Part shown: piece after piece, positions 32,987 through 42,000 of the stretch
How the letters are laid out: each line of letters opens with the position of its first letter
Position numbering within the stretch: position 1 is the first letter of the stretch
Source: Saccharibacillus alkalitolerans
GTDB lineage: Bacteria; Bacillota; Bacilli; Paenibacillales; Paenibacillaceae
Length of the DNA: 64,000 nt
Assembly (NCBI RefSeq): GCF_011090185.1
Contig: NZ_JAAFGS010000001.1
Span: forward strand, 806,001 to 870,000
Reading direction: 5' to 3'
Notes under the pieces: generated by a model
What the model was told of the DNA's origin: nothing
The model's database searches: none
Seen by the model: the letters and a program-made list of their open reading frames with translations, nothing else
Position numbers and translations under genes: made by a program

Positions 32987-34411
32987 ATGCAGGGCAAACT
33001 GCTTATCGGCGGACAATGGATCACGACCGCCGAACAAATCGAAGTCAGAAATCCGGCGAACGGAGAAACGGTCGGTTACGCGGCGCACGCGACGGAAGCC
33101 GATGCACGGGCCGCGGCGGACGCGGCTTACGCCGCTTTTCCCGCATGGGCGGCGCTGACCGCGCAGCGGCGCGGCGAGCTGCTGCTCAACTGGAACGCGC
33201 TGATCGCGGAGCATCGGGAAGAGCTGGCGCGCATCATGACGCTGGAGCAAGGCAAGCCTTTGCGCGAAGCGGCGGGCGAGATCGATTACGCCAACAGCTT
33301 CGTGCAGTGGTATGCCGAGGAAGGCAAGCGGGTCTACGGCGAGACGATTCCGGCTTCGTCGGCGAACAAGCGTCTGTTCGTCATCAAGCAGCCGGTCGGC
33401 GTGGCCGCGATGATCACGCCGTGGAATTTCCCGGCGTCGATGATCACGCGCAAAGCCGCGCCCGCGCTGGCCGCGGGCTGCACCGTCGTGATCAAGCCGT
33501 CCGAAGAGACGCCGTTCACGGCGCTTCGTCTGGCCGAATTGGCGCAGGAAGCGGGCTTCCCGGCCGGCGTCATCAACGTGGTGACCGGGAAGCCGGGCGA
33601 GATCGGGGGCGTCTGGCAGCGCGACGCGAGGGTGCGCAAGCTGTCTTTTACCGGATCCACCCGGGTAGGCAAAGAGCTGATGAAAGGCGCGGCGGACACA
33701 ATGAAAAAATTGTCTCTGGAGCTGGGCGGCCACGCGCCGTTCATCGTGACGGAACATGCCGATTTGGAACGCGCCGCGGACGGCATGATCGCGTCCAAGT
33801 TTCGCAACGGCGGCCAGACCTGCGTCTGCACGAACCGGGTCTACGTGCACGAGAGCGTCGCCGGCCGGTTCGCGGAGCTTGCCGCAGCCAAGGCGGCTTC
33901 GCTCAAGGTCGGCAGCGGCCTGGACGAAGGCACCGACATCGGCCCGCTGATCAACGAAGCGGCCGTGGACAAGGTGCTGGCCCAGATCGACGATGCCCGG
34001 ACCAAAGGGGCGCGGGTGCTGACCGGCGGGGAACGCGACCGCGAAGCGGGCAGCGGACATTTCGTCCGGCCGACGCTGATCGCGGATGCCACCGACGACA
34101 TGCTGTGCATGAACGAAGAAACGTTCGGTCCGCTGGCGCCGATATCGACGTTCCGCACGATCGACGAAGTCATCGAACGCGCCAATCGCAGTCCGTACGG
34201 GTTGGCCGCTTACGTGTTCACCGAAAAGATCGGCGAAGCGGTGAAGATCGCCGAACAGTTGGAATTCGGCATCGTCGGCCTGAACGACCCGCTGCCGTCC
34301 ACCGCGCAGGCGCCGTTCGGCGGTTTCAAAGAAAGCGGCGTCGGCCGGGAAGGCGGCCGTTACGGCATCGAAGAGTACCTGGAGGTCAAATATATTTCGC
34401 TGGGCCTGTAA
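32987..34411 (+). CDS. NAD(P)-dependent aldehyde dehydrogenase, succinate-semialdehyde type
   Basis: A 474-residue enzyme. In-frame ATG codons occur at 32960 and 32987; only the second has a well-spaced site (AAAGGTGG). Motifs: TPWNFPASMITRKAAPALAA (coenzyme binding), KLSFTGSTRVGKEL, catalytic Glu in LELGGHAPFIV, catalytic Cys in GQTCVCTNRVYVHE, EETFGPLAPI, and PFGGFKESGVGREGG. This set fits the GabD/succinate-semialdehyde dehydrogenase group, although substrate cannot be settled without neighbours of that pathway. It has its own promoter and terminator and is monocistronic. Confidence 0.93.
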   Translation: MQGKLLIGGQWITTAEQIEVRNPANGETVGYAAHATEADARAAADAAYAAFPAWAALTAQRRGELLLNWNALIAEHREELARIMTLEQGKPLREAAGEIDYANSFVQWYAEEGKRVYGETIPASSANKRLFVIKQPVGVAAMITPWNFPASMITRKAAPALAAGCTVVIKPSEETPFTALRLAELAQEAGFPAGVINVVTGKPGEIGGVWQRDARVRKLSFTGSTRVGKELMKGAADTMKKLSLELGGHAPFIVTEHADLERAADGMIASKFRNGGQTCVCTNRVYVHESVAGRFAELAAAKAASLKVGSGLDEGTDIGPLINEAAVDKVLAQIDDARTKGARVLTGGERDREAGSGHFVRPTLIADATDDMLCMNEETFGPLAPISTFRTIDEVIERANRSPYGLAAYVFTEKIGEAVKIAEQLEFGIVGLNDPLPSTAQAPFGGFKESGVGREGGRYGIEEYLEVKYISLGL

Positions 34412-34505
34412 TCGGGCCGGTAGGGGAGCGGGCTTGCATCAGCTTTCCCCGCGGCGTATGCCGGAAGGGCACGTCGAGCGCAGGATCATGGCAGAACAGA
34501 AAGGA

Positions 34506-34543
34506 AAAGCGGCTTCCCGGCGAACGGGAAGACCGCTTTTTTG
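34506..34543 (+). terminator. Terminator of the aldehyde dehydrogenase gene
   Basis: The stem AAGCGG-TTCCCG / CGGGAA-CCGCTT is followed by six T. Confidence 0.88.
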
Positions 34544-34611
34544 CGGGGAAGGCCGGACGGCCGTGCATATTCGGTCCCGGTCCGGTACTGAATCATTAAC
34601 GGAGGTGCTTC

Positions 34612-35034
34612 ATGAAATTCAACGAATTTGCGCTCGGACAGGTTTTCCGTACGAAGTCTGCCGCGGTGACTCTGGAAAGCATTACGGAATTCGCTTCGGT
34701 CTACGATCCGCAGTACATGCATCTGGACGCGGAGAAAGCGGCGGCCGGACGCTTCGGCGGCATTATCGCGTCGGGCATTCAAACGATGGCGCTGTCGTTC
34801 AAACTGTGGGTGGAGACGGGCGTTTACGGCGAAGAGGTAGTCGCGGGCACGGCCATGAACGATATTCGTTTCATCAAGCCGGTCTATCCGAACGACGAGC
34901 TGAGAGTGGAAGCGGAAGTCGTGGGCCTCGACGAGCGGAAAAGAAGCGGCATCGTGACCGTTCTGCTGAACACTTTCAATCATAAAGGGCAAAAGGTATT
35001 CAGCGGAGAGCTGTCCGCCCTGGTCGGCAAGTAA
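34612..35034 (+). CDS. MaoC-like hot-dog dehydratase
   Basis: A 140-residue single hot-dog protein. ATG 34612 follows GGAGGTGCTTC. The hydratase motif is seen in FASVYDPQYMHLDAEKAAAG followed by RFGGIIASGIQTMALSFKLW; Asp and His in YDPQYMHLD match the catalytic pair of R-specific enoyl-CoA hydratases. The C-terminal half (IRFIKPVYPNDELRVEAEVV) forms the strand part. Members hydrate enoyl-CoA thioesters in fatty-acid or polyhydroxyalkanoate metabolism. It stands alone between a terminator and a DUF418-type gene. Confidence 0.9.
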   Translation: MKFNEFALGQVFRTKSAAVTLESITEFASVYDPQYMHLDAEKAAAGRFGGIIASGIQTMALSFKLWVETGVYGEEVVAGTAMNDIRFIKPVYPNDELRVEAEVVGLDERKRSGIVTVLLNTFNHKGQKVFSGELSALVGK

Positions 35035-35074
35035 CAGAAAAGCAATGCTTGCACGCTTACGTGCGCCGCAGCGG

Positions 35075-35088
35075 TGACAAACTTGTCA
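35075..35088 (+). promoter_or_regulatory. Perfect dyad upstream of the DUF418-type gene
   Basis: TGACAA-AC-TTGTCA is an exact inverted repeat 136 bp before the start codon. A second hairpin, GGCGGA-GCGA-TCCGCC, follows near 35109-35124. Either could be an operator; no regulator gene is adjacent. Confidence 0.35.
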
Positions 35089-35223
35089 TTCGATTGTTTC
35101 TTGGGAAGGCGGAGCGATCCGCCGGGTTTCTCTACAATGGATAAAGTGATTCTACATATCCCCGCCGATTGCCGGATCGGAAAACGGCCGAGCGACGGCG
35201 GCAGAGAAAGGTTTGATCCTCGC

Positions 35224-36510
35224 ATGACTTACGATACCGCCGCTGAAGAATCTTCCGGCAAAGAAGGCTCCGGCAGCGAAGCTTCCGCTCGCGCGGAATC
35301 TTCTCGCAAAACTCCGCGTTTGAAAGCCGGCGCAGGCACGCCCGCCGGACGGATCGACGTGCTCGACCAGCTGCGCGGCGTGGCGCTGTTCGCCATTTTC
35401 CTGTGCAATCTCATGCATCTGACCGGAGCGTCGCTGGACGAAGCGGACGCGGCCGGCAATTTTCTGCAAAAAGCGATCGACATCGTGTTCGGCAACAGCG
35501 CCCGTCCGCTCTTTTCGTTCATGTTCGGGATCAGCATGATGCTGATCTTCGACGCCGCCGTCCGCCGCGGGCGCCGGCCTTACCCGATGCTGCTGCGGCG
35601 AATGGTCTTGCTGCTGCTGTTCGGCGCGCTGCACGTCTTCGCCGTATGGGACGGCGACATCCTGTTCATGTACGCGCTGGACGGCTTCATGCTGCTGCTG
35701 TTCCTGTGGATGCCGAAGCCGCTGCTTCTGCTGTCGGGGATTCTGCTGTTTTTCGTGTCGTCTTACGAGATTCAGGCGGCCATGCCTTCGTGGCTCGCTT
35801 CCCGGATACAGGCGATGACGCCGGCGACCTGGCTGTACGAGGGCGTCACGCGGCTTCCGAACCCCGACGTTTTCTTCTCGAATTCTTACGTGACTACAAG
35901 CTTCGGCGAACTGGTGCTGGCGACCGAGCATTTGACCTTTTTCCTGTTCGGTATGTATGCTTATCGCAGCGGGCTGTTCGTCCGTCTGCCCAAGCATCCG
36001 AGGCTGGCTGCGGCGCTGGGGGCGGCGCTGCTTCTGATAGGCTGGAGCGGAAAATATGCGTACAGCGGCGGGGCCGAGAACGCATGGATCACGACGCTGC
36101 ACCCTGCCGCCTGCTTCGCGGTAACGATCGGCGCCGTGCTGCTCGTCGTCGGACTGGCCGGCGTCGAAGGCTCCCCGGGATCGCGTCTGCTGGAGCCGTT
36201 CCGAGCCGTGGGCCGAATGGCGTTCACTAACTATTTGATGCAGTCGTTGGTATTCGTTACGCTGTTCAAGGCTTCGGGCGAAGGCATCTTCGCCTCGTTC
36301 GGCGTGATCGGCAGCCTGCCGCTGACCGCCGTCGTGCCGATCGGCATCGTCTTTTTCGCGCTGCAGATGACGTTCAGCCATTATTGGCTCCGCAGCTTCC
36401 GCTACGGTCCGTTCGAATGGCTGTGGAGAGCCGGAACGAATCTGGAGCTGCCGCCGTTCAAAAAACGTGCGCTTTCGGGGAAAGATGCGGAGAGCCGGCA
36501 GTCGGCCTGA
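35224..36510 (+). CDS. DUF418-type polytopic membrane protein
   Basis: A 428-residue membrane protein; ATG 35224 is taken as start although its ribosome site (AAAGG) is distant. About 40 polar residues precede RIDVLDQLRGVALFAIFLCN, the typical N-terminal motif of DUF418 proteins. Some nine to ten hydrophobic helices follow, with FGNSARPLFSFMFGISMMLI and LRRMVLLLLFGALHVFAVWD near the middle and the family-specific VGRMAFTNYLMQSLVFVTLF and FSHYWLRSFRYGPFEWLWR near the end. The function of DUF418 proteins is unknown, though they resemble acyltransferase-3-like membrane proteins. No operon partner is evident. Confidence 0.88.
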   Translation: MTYDTAAEESSGKEGSGSEASARAESSRKTPRLKAGAGTPAGRIDVLDQLRGVALFAIFLCNLMHLTGASLDEADAAGNFLQKAIDIVFGNSARPLFSFMFGISMMLIFDAAVRRGRRPYPMLLRRMVLLLLFGALHVFAVWDGDILFMYALDGFMLLLFLWMPKPLLLLSGILLFFVSSYEIQAAMPSWLASRIQAMTPATWLYEGVTRLPNPDVFFSNSYVTTSFGELVLATEHLTFFLFGMYAYRSGLFVRLPKHPRLAAALGAALLLIGWSGKYAYSGGAENAWITTLHPAACFAVTIGAVLLVVGLAGVEGSPGSRLLEPFRAVGRMAFTNYLMQSLVFVTLFKASGEGIFASFGVIGSLPLTAVVPIGIVFFALQMTFSHYWLRSFRYGPFEWLWRAGTNLELPPFKKRALSGKDAESRQSA

Positions 36511-36565
36511 GCGCCGGGCTGCCGCTTTCCTGCGGACGCCTTGTCGCGAAAAGGAGGAAACCTGT

Positions 36566-37261
36566 ATGAATCAGGAGGAATACGGCCTATATTTGCTCGG
36601 TTTGATCGAAGAAGAGCCCTACGGGGAAAACGGAGTGACGGAAGACGATCTGTTCGGTTATTTCCAATCGTTCATGCCGGGAGGGACAGGCGTGGAAAAA
36701 GTGTTCGAACCTTTGGAAAACGGCAAGGAACTGCTGAAACGCATCCGCCCGGTTTATGACATGCTGGATCCCGCCGATTTCGAAGGCGAAGCCGTGCCCG
36801 GCTACTTCAACGGCGGCCGACAGGACGCGGCGAAAGAACGGTTGGAAGAGCTGGGCCGCGAGCTGATCGGAGGGCTGCGCCGGATATTCGCGATGGCGCC
36901 GGAGCTGGCGGAAGAAGCCGACCGGGTTCTGGCGGATATTGCGGAGGTCGAAGTGCTGAAGCCGGGCGCCGTCGCGCCGATCCTGGGCGATTTCGAAGCG
37001 GAAGATGACGAAGGAAGCCTGATTTACGAAACGCTGAGCGACCTGATCGCCGAACATACCGATTACGAAGAAGCGCCGGCCATTTTGAGCGAGGCTTATT
37101 ATTCGATCGGCTGCGATTACTGGCTCTCCTATTATTTGCAGTGGCCGAGATACCGGGGACTGCAGTCGGCCGGCGATCCGCTTCGTGCGTATGCGGAGCT
37201 GTACATACTCGGCTATCACGTCGTTTTTCAACAAGCAAAGCTGCTTATCGGGCGCCGATGA
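36566..37261 (+). CDS. Unrecognised acidic cytoplasmic protein
   Basis: A 231-residue protein; ATG 36566 follows AAAAGGAGGAAACCTGT. It is strongly acidic and helical, with no signal or membrane segment. Notable stretches are IEEEPYGENGVTEDDLFGYF at the start and AYYSIGCDYWLSYYLQWPRY near the end. I recognise no family. It lies 55 nt after the DUF418-type gene and ends at a bidirectional terminator, so it may share that transcript. Confidence 0.7.
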   Translation: MNQEEYGLYLLGLIEEEPYGENGVTEDDLFGYFQSFMPGGTGVEKVFEPLENGKELLKRIRPVYDMLDPADFEGEAVPGYFNGGRQDAAKERLEELGRELIGGLRRIFAMAPELAEEADRVLADIAEVEVLKPGAVAPILGDFEAEDDEGSLIYETLSDLIAEHTDYEEAPAILSEAYYSIGCDYWLSYYLQWPRYRGLQSAGDPLRAYAELYILGYHVVFQQAKLLIGRR

Positions 37262-37317
37262 CCGGCCCTTTCGGTCCATACCGCTTTTTGTGCTCGTCCG
37301 AGGCAAACGGTTACGGC

Positions 37318-37365
37318 AAAAACGCCGCTCCCGCCGAATCGATTCGGCGGAGAAGCGGCGTTTTT
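37318..37365. terminator. Bidirectional terminator between convergent genes
   Basis: The outer arms AAAAACGCCGCT / AGCGGCGTTTTT and inner arms CCGCCGAATC / GATTCGGCGG make a long hairpin with T or A runs on both flanks. Confidence 0.95.
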
Positions 37366-37404
37366 GGCGTTCGGCGTTCACGTCGGCTTCGAAGCCGGCT
37401 TTCA

Positions 37405-37962
37405 TCATATCGGTTCCGGATCGCGCCGGCTGTCCGTGTATACCGCGATCAGAATGACGGCCGGCTCGGCGTCTTCGTTCCAGACGCGGTGCGGGACGCA
37501 GGCGTTCCAGCTGAACGCGTCGCCTTCGCTCAGGCGGTACACGTCTTCGCCCTGTTGGGCGGTCACCGATCCTCGGACGACCATGTGGACTTCTTCTCCT
37601 TCATGCGCGTGCGGCACGTCGCCGGAGGCCGCTCCGGGAGCCAGTTCCACGATCGTCATCCGCATATGCGGCGTGCGGCCGATATGAGAAACGCGAACCT
37701 GTTCGGTACCGCCCGACGTCTGGCGCCGTTCGGTTTTGCGAACGACCTGCATCCGTTCTTCTTTTTTGAGCAGCAGGTAGGCCAGCGGCACGTCGAGCGC
37801 CGAAGCGATCTGCTCGAGCGTCGAGATGGACGGGGACGTTTTGTCGTTTTCCACCTGGCTCATAAACCCCTGCGACAGACCGGTCGCCGCGCAAATCGAA
37901 GCGATGGTAATGCCTTTGCGTTTGCGAATTTTACGAATGTTGGAACCGAGATCCATCTTCAT
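37405..37962 (-). CDS. XRE-family regulator with cupin ligand domain
   Basis: A 185-residue protein. The HTH covers about residues 6-62 (LGSNIRKIRKRKGITIASIC and GLSQGFMSQVENDKTSPSIS). The C-terminal cupin is seen in VPHAHEGEEVHMVVRGSVTA and LSEGDAFSWNACVPHRVWNE, with His and Glu residues placed as in metal- or ligand-binding cupins. Such HTH-cupin proteins regulate amino-acid, polyamine or osmolyte metabolism; the ligand here is not inferable. It is divergent to the SDR gene at 38117, its most likely partner. A GAAAGGAGCGATGAAG-type ribosome site precedes ATG 37962. Confidence 0.88.
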   Translation of the reverse strand: MKMDLGSNIRKIRKRKGITIASICAATGLSQGFMSQVENDKTSPSISTLEQIASALDVPLAYLLLKKEERMQVVRKTERRQTSGGTEQVRVSHIGRTPHMRMTIVELAPGAASGDVPHAHEGEEVHMVVRGSVTAQQGEDVYRLSEGDAFSWNACVPHRVWNEDAEPAVILIAVYTDSRRDPEPI

Positions 37963-38116
37963 CGCTCCTTTCTGCTTGTTCGTTCCTTATCCTAACAAGT
38001 TTCGTCCCGGTTCGCCAGCTTCGCTGCCCGGGAGAGGAGGCCGCGCGGGCAGAAGCAAAAAAGAACGCGGGGGGTATAGTTAGAGCAGGAACGAAAAAAA
38101 GGGAGGCATCGGAAAC

Positions 38117-38905
38117 ATGGATACGGGATTGAAAGGAAAGTCGGTATTCGTCGCCGCGGCGAGCAAAGGACTCGGCCGCGCAGCCGCGCTCGAGTTTGCC
38201 CGCGAAGGGGCGAACGTGACGATTGCGAGCCGGAGCGCGGAGCATCTGTCGGAGGCGAAGCGGGCGATCGGGGAAGCGACGGGAACGGCCGTGAACACGG
38301 TCGTCATGGACGCGGGCAAAGAGGAGGACGTGCGCCGGGCGATCGGAGAAGCGGCGGAAGCGCTCGGCGGACTCGACGTGCTGGTCTGTAATGCGGGCGG
38401 TCCTCCGGGAGGGCGCTTCGACGACTTTTCGGATCGCGATTGGCAGGCGGCGTACGAACTGAATCTGCTCGGCACGATCCGAATGATCCGAGAAGCGCTG
38501 CCGCATATGCGCAGATCGGGCGGCGGTCGGATCGTAACTCTCACGTCGACTTCGATCAAGCAGCCGATCGACGGCTTGATTCTGTCTAATGTGTTCCGCG
38601 CGGGCGTCAACGCCCTGACGAAAACGCTGGCGGCCGAATTGGCGCCGGACGGCATCTTGGTCAATACGGTGGCGCCGGGACGGATCGCGACCGGCCGGAT
38701 TCGGGAGCTGGACGAAGCGAACGCGAAAAAAAGCGGCCGCCCCCTGCAAGAAATCCAAGCGGAGAACGAGCGCTCGATTCCGCTCGGACGCCTCGGACAG
38801 CCCGACGAATTCGGACGGGCCGTCGTCTTTTACGGATCGTTCGCCAACACGTACGCGACGGGACAGGCAATTCTCGTCGACGGCGGAGCGATCAAGGCGC
38901 TTTGA
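38117..38905 (+). CDS. Short-chain dehydrogenase-like protein with altered catalytic site
   Basis: A 262-residue protein starting at ATG 38117 after AGGGAGGCATCGGAAAC. The coenzyme motif is AAASKGLGRAAALEFAREGA, and the NNAG-equivalent is LVCNAGGPPGG. The catalytic Tyr-x-x-x-Lys is replaced: where YxxxK is expected the sequence reads DGLILSNVFRAGVNALTKTL, with Ser-Asn and Arg instead. Similar SNxxR variants exist among Bacillus SDR proteins whose activity is poorly defined. The C-terminal GQPDEFGRAVVFYGSFANTY is typical SDR. Divergent from the XRE-cupin regulator; substrate unknown. Confidence 0.87.
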   Translation: MDTGLKGKSVFVAAASKGLGRAAALEFAREGANVTIASRSAEHLSEAKRAIGEATGTAVNTVVMDAGKEEDVRRAIGEAAEALGGLDVLVCNAGGPPGGRFDDFSDRDWQAAYELNLLGTIRMIREALPHMRRSGGGRIVTLTSTSIKQPIDGLILSNVFRAGVNALTKTLAAELAPDGILVNTVAPGRIATGRIRELDEANAKKSGRPLQEIQAENERSIPLGRLGQPDEFGRAVVFYGSFANTYATGQAILVDGGAIKAL

Positions 38906-38945
38906 AGGGAGACGCTGCGTAAAAAATCCATTTTTTTCAAGAGAA

Positions 38946-38979
38946 TTGAAATATATTTCAAGTTGATATCGCTTACAAT
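38946..38979 (+). promoter_or_regulatory. Palindrome and promoter elements before the glycosidase gene
   Basis: TTGAAATATATTTCAA (38946-38961) is a perfect 16-nt palindrome. TACAAT at 38974-38979 is a good -10 box, and the palindrome overlaps the -35 zone, so it is a likely repressor or activator site for the glycosidase transcript. Confidence 0.55.
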
Positions 38980-39008
38980 GGGATACCATAAAAACGAAAG
39001 GAGGAAAT

Positions 39009-39062
39009 ATGTTATCATGGCGGATGGAATCGAGCGAAAAGGAGAGAGAATATGCAGAATAA
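39009..39062 (+). CDS. Putative 17-codon leader peptide overlapping the glycosidase start
   Basis: ATG 39009 lies 4 nt after AAAGGAGG and opens a 17-residue frame (MLSWRMESSEKEREYAE) ending at TAA 39060-39062. It overlaps the first four codons of the glycosidase gene, whose own ribosome site AAAAGGAGAG lies inside it. This layout could give translational coupling or attenuation. It may equally be chance, since the two Shine-Dalgarno motifs are close together. Confidence 0.35.
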   Translation: MLSWRMESSEKEREYAE

Positions 39063-42000
39063 AAGAAAGCTTCGGCCGGGCCGGCTCGGCCGTGCGGCGT
39101 TGGCGGCGGTACTCGGCTTATCCCTTGTCCTTCCGGCTTCGGCCCAGCCCCGTACCGCTTCGGCGGCCGCGGCGAGGACGATTACCATCGATCCGAACCG
39201 AACGGTTCAACAGGATTTTCTCGGCGTCGGCGTCAATCTGATGCCTCAGTCGCTGATGGCCAAAACGCAAAGTTACGGGTATTCGGACGCGCACTGGGAA
39301 GTCGACCGGAAACGGATTCTGACGACGCAGCCCAAGGTGGCGCGGGTGTGGTTCCAGATCGACTGGATGGAGCCCCAGAAAGGCAAATATACGTGGGACA
39401 GTGCCGAAATGAAAGCTTTCTATACGTATCTTGACGCATTCAAGGAAGCCGGCACGGAAGTGGAACTCAATTTCGGCTGGAAGATCGGCAGCAAAGCGCA
39501 CGGCTGGTTCGGAATCGAAGGACAGGACGCGACGAAGAGCGCTCCGGCCGACCTCGACGCTTACGGCCGCTCCGCTTCCGCGCTGCTCAACGAGCTGCTG
39601 AACAAGCGCGGGTACGATAATGTGAAGTACTTAACCTTCTATAACGAACCCAACGGAAACTGGGACTTCGAAGCGCCGGGGGACCAAAAAGCGTATTATG
39701 CGAAAATGGCCGCCAAAGTCAGCGAGCAGCTGAAAAAGGACGGACTGCGCGAGCGCATCGACATCTGGGGGCCGGAGGAAGTGAACGCGCCGGACTGGAC
39801 GGCTTACATGCAGCAGAACGCGGGCGAACATTTCGATGCATACAGCTTCCACGTCTACGGCGCGGGTTACGATAATTTGGACGACGCGATCAAGCTCAGA
39901 AAGGACGCGGCGGCCGGCAAGCCGGTCAATCTCACGGAGTTCGGCTGGAGATATGACGACGTCAGCGGCTGGGATTCGGGCTTTGCCAACAACGTGATCC
40001 AGGCCGCCAATTCCGGCGCAAGCTCGGCGCTCGTCTGGCAAATGACCGGCGTATGGGCCGCCGACCCGGAAGGGGACGTGAACGGCGGATTCACGATGTG
40101 GGATTCCAACGTGATGGGGCTTCGGCCGAACCGGGCCTTTTACGCCGCTTCGCTGCTCAACCGTTACGTCCCCGAGCACAGCACGGTAATCGGGACGAAG
40201 ACGAGCGCGGCCGATATCCGGGCGGCGGCGTTCAAGACCGAGTCCGGCGATTACGCCGTACTGGTCGAGAGCAAGGGCGGCGAAGCGAAAGAAATCACGT
40301 TTGATTTCGGCGGCACGAACGTGAACAAAACGTTCTACAAGCACGAATATACCGACGATATCGCCCTGGAGGGCAATGCGATCGTGCCGCCCGTATCGGG
40401 GACGTTCAAAGCGGGGCGTTCGTTCCGCGACACGGGCGGCGAGACCGATTATTCGTTCGCGGTTTATACGACGGAAAAGCCGCAAACCCAGGTGCAGGTC
40501 ACGCCGGTCGATCCTTATGTCGCAGGCGGTGAAACGATTCAATTAAATGCCAAGGTCATCGACGGAAGCGGCGGAGTCGCCTGGAGCGTGCTCGGCACCG
40601 GCAAAGGATCCGTCACTGCCGAAGGCGTTTATACGGCGCCCAAAATCGCCCGGGAGGACTGGGTCGCGGTCAAGGCGCAGAGCGCATCGAATCCGAAAGC
40701 TTACGGAATCGCGCTGATCAAAGTGACGCCGATGAACGAAAACGGGCGCGCCGCGGCTCCATCGTTCAGCTTGAAGCACGGCATTTATCCGTCCTCCGAA
40801 GCGGTGCGCATCTCCAGCGCGACGCCGGGCGCGGAAATTCGCTACACGCTGAACGGCAGCGACCCGACGGCTTCTTCTTCGCTGTACGGCGGGCCGATTA
40901 TTCTGCCGGAAGGTTCGACTCGGACGCTGAAGGCGATCGCCGTCAAGCCGGGATTGAAAAATTCCGCCGTCAGTTCGTCGCTCTACCGGACGCAGAGCGT
41001 TGCGTTCGGACCCGAAGGCTACGAGTTTGCCGGCTACGAAGGCGACACGATCAAGTTCGACGGCACGGCAAGCGTCGCTTACGGCGCGGACGGCCGCTTC
41101 GTGTACAAGACGCTGACGGGCGGAGCGAAGCTTAGCGACGAGACGTTCGAAGGAGATCCGGCTCCCGGCTTCGACAAGCGGGGGTATATCAACTTCAACA
41201 TTCCGAAGCAGACGCCTGTCGTCACGGTATTGAATGCCGGTTTCGAGCGGCCGGGGACGAACGATGCCGCAGGAGGACCGATGAACAACGGTTGGTCGTT
41301 CAAGCCGGAATCGGGCGTCCAGGCGAATACGAGCGGATTCAAGCCGCCGGCGGCGCCGGAGGGCAAACAGACCGGCTACCTGAAGACGACCGACGGAGTC
41401 GCCGGCGAATTCAGCCAGTCGATCAATTTCCCGGCGGGCCGCTATGTCCTGAACTTCCAAGCCGCCAAGCGGGCGGAATACGGCGATCAGACCTTCGACG
41501 TCTGGTTCGACGATACGAAGATCGGATCGTACCGGGTATCGGACAGCACCTTCCGCAGTTACGAAACGGAGGCTTTCGAAGCGACAGACGGACGTCATAC
41601 CGTCCGGTTTGCGGCGACGAACAAAGAAGGGGACAATACGGCGTTTATCGATACGGTATCCGTCGCGCCGAGCGACAAGCCGCTGCCCGAAGCGCCGGGC
41701 GGGGAACCGGATACGGCGGTGCTGGCTAACGGCAGCTTCGAAGATCCGGTAACGGCGAAGGTACGCTGGAACTTCACCGGCGGAGGATGGACGTTCAATG
41801 CGACGTCGGGCATTCAGCGCAACGGCAGCGATTTTTCGGCGGAGCCGGCTCCGGACGGCGCGCAGACCGCCTATCTGCAGACGAACGGGACGCGGGGCGA
41901 ATTCAGCCGGACGGTCGATCTGCCGGCCGGACGCTACAAGCTGGTCTTCCAGGCGGCGCAGCGAGCCCGATTCGGCGGCATTCAAACGTTCGACGTCTTC

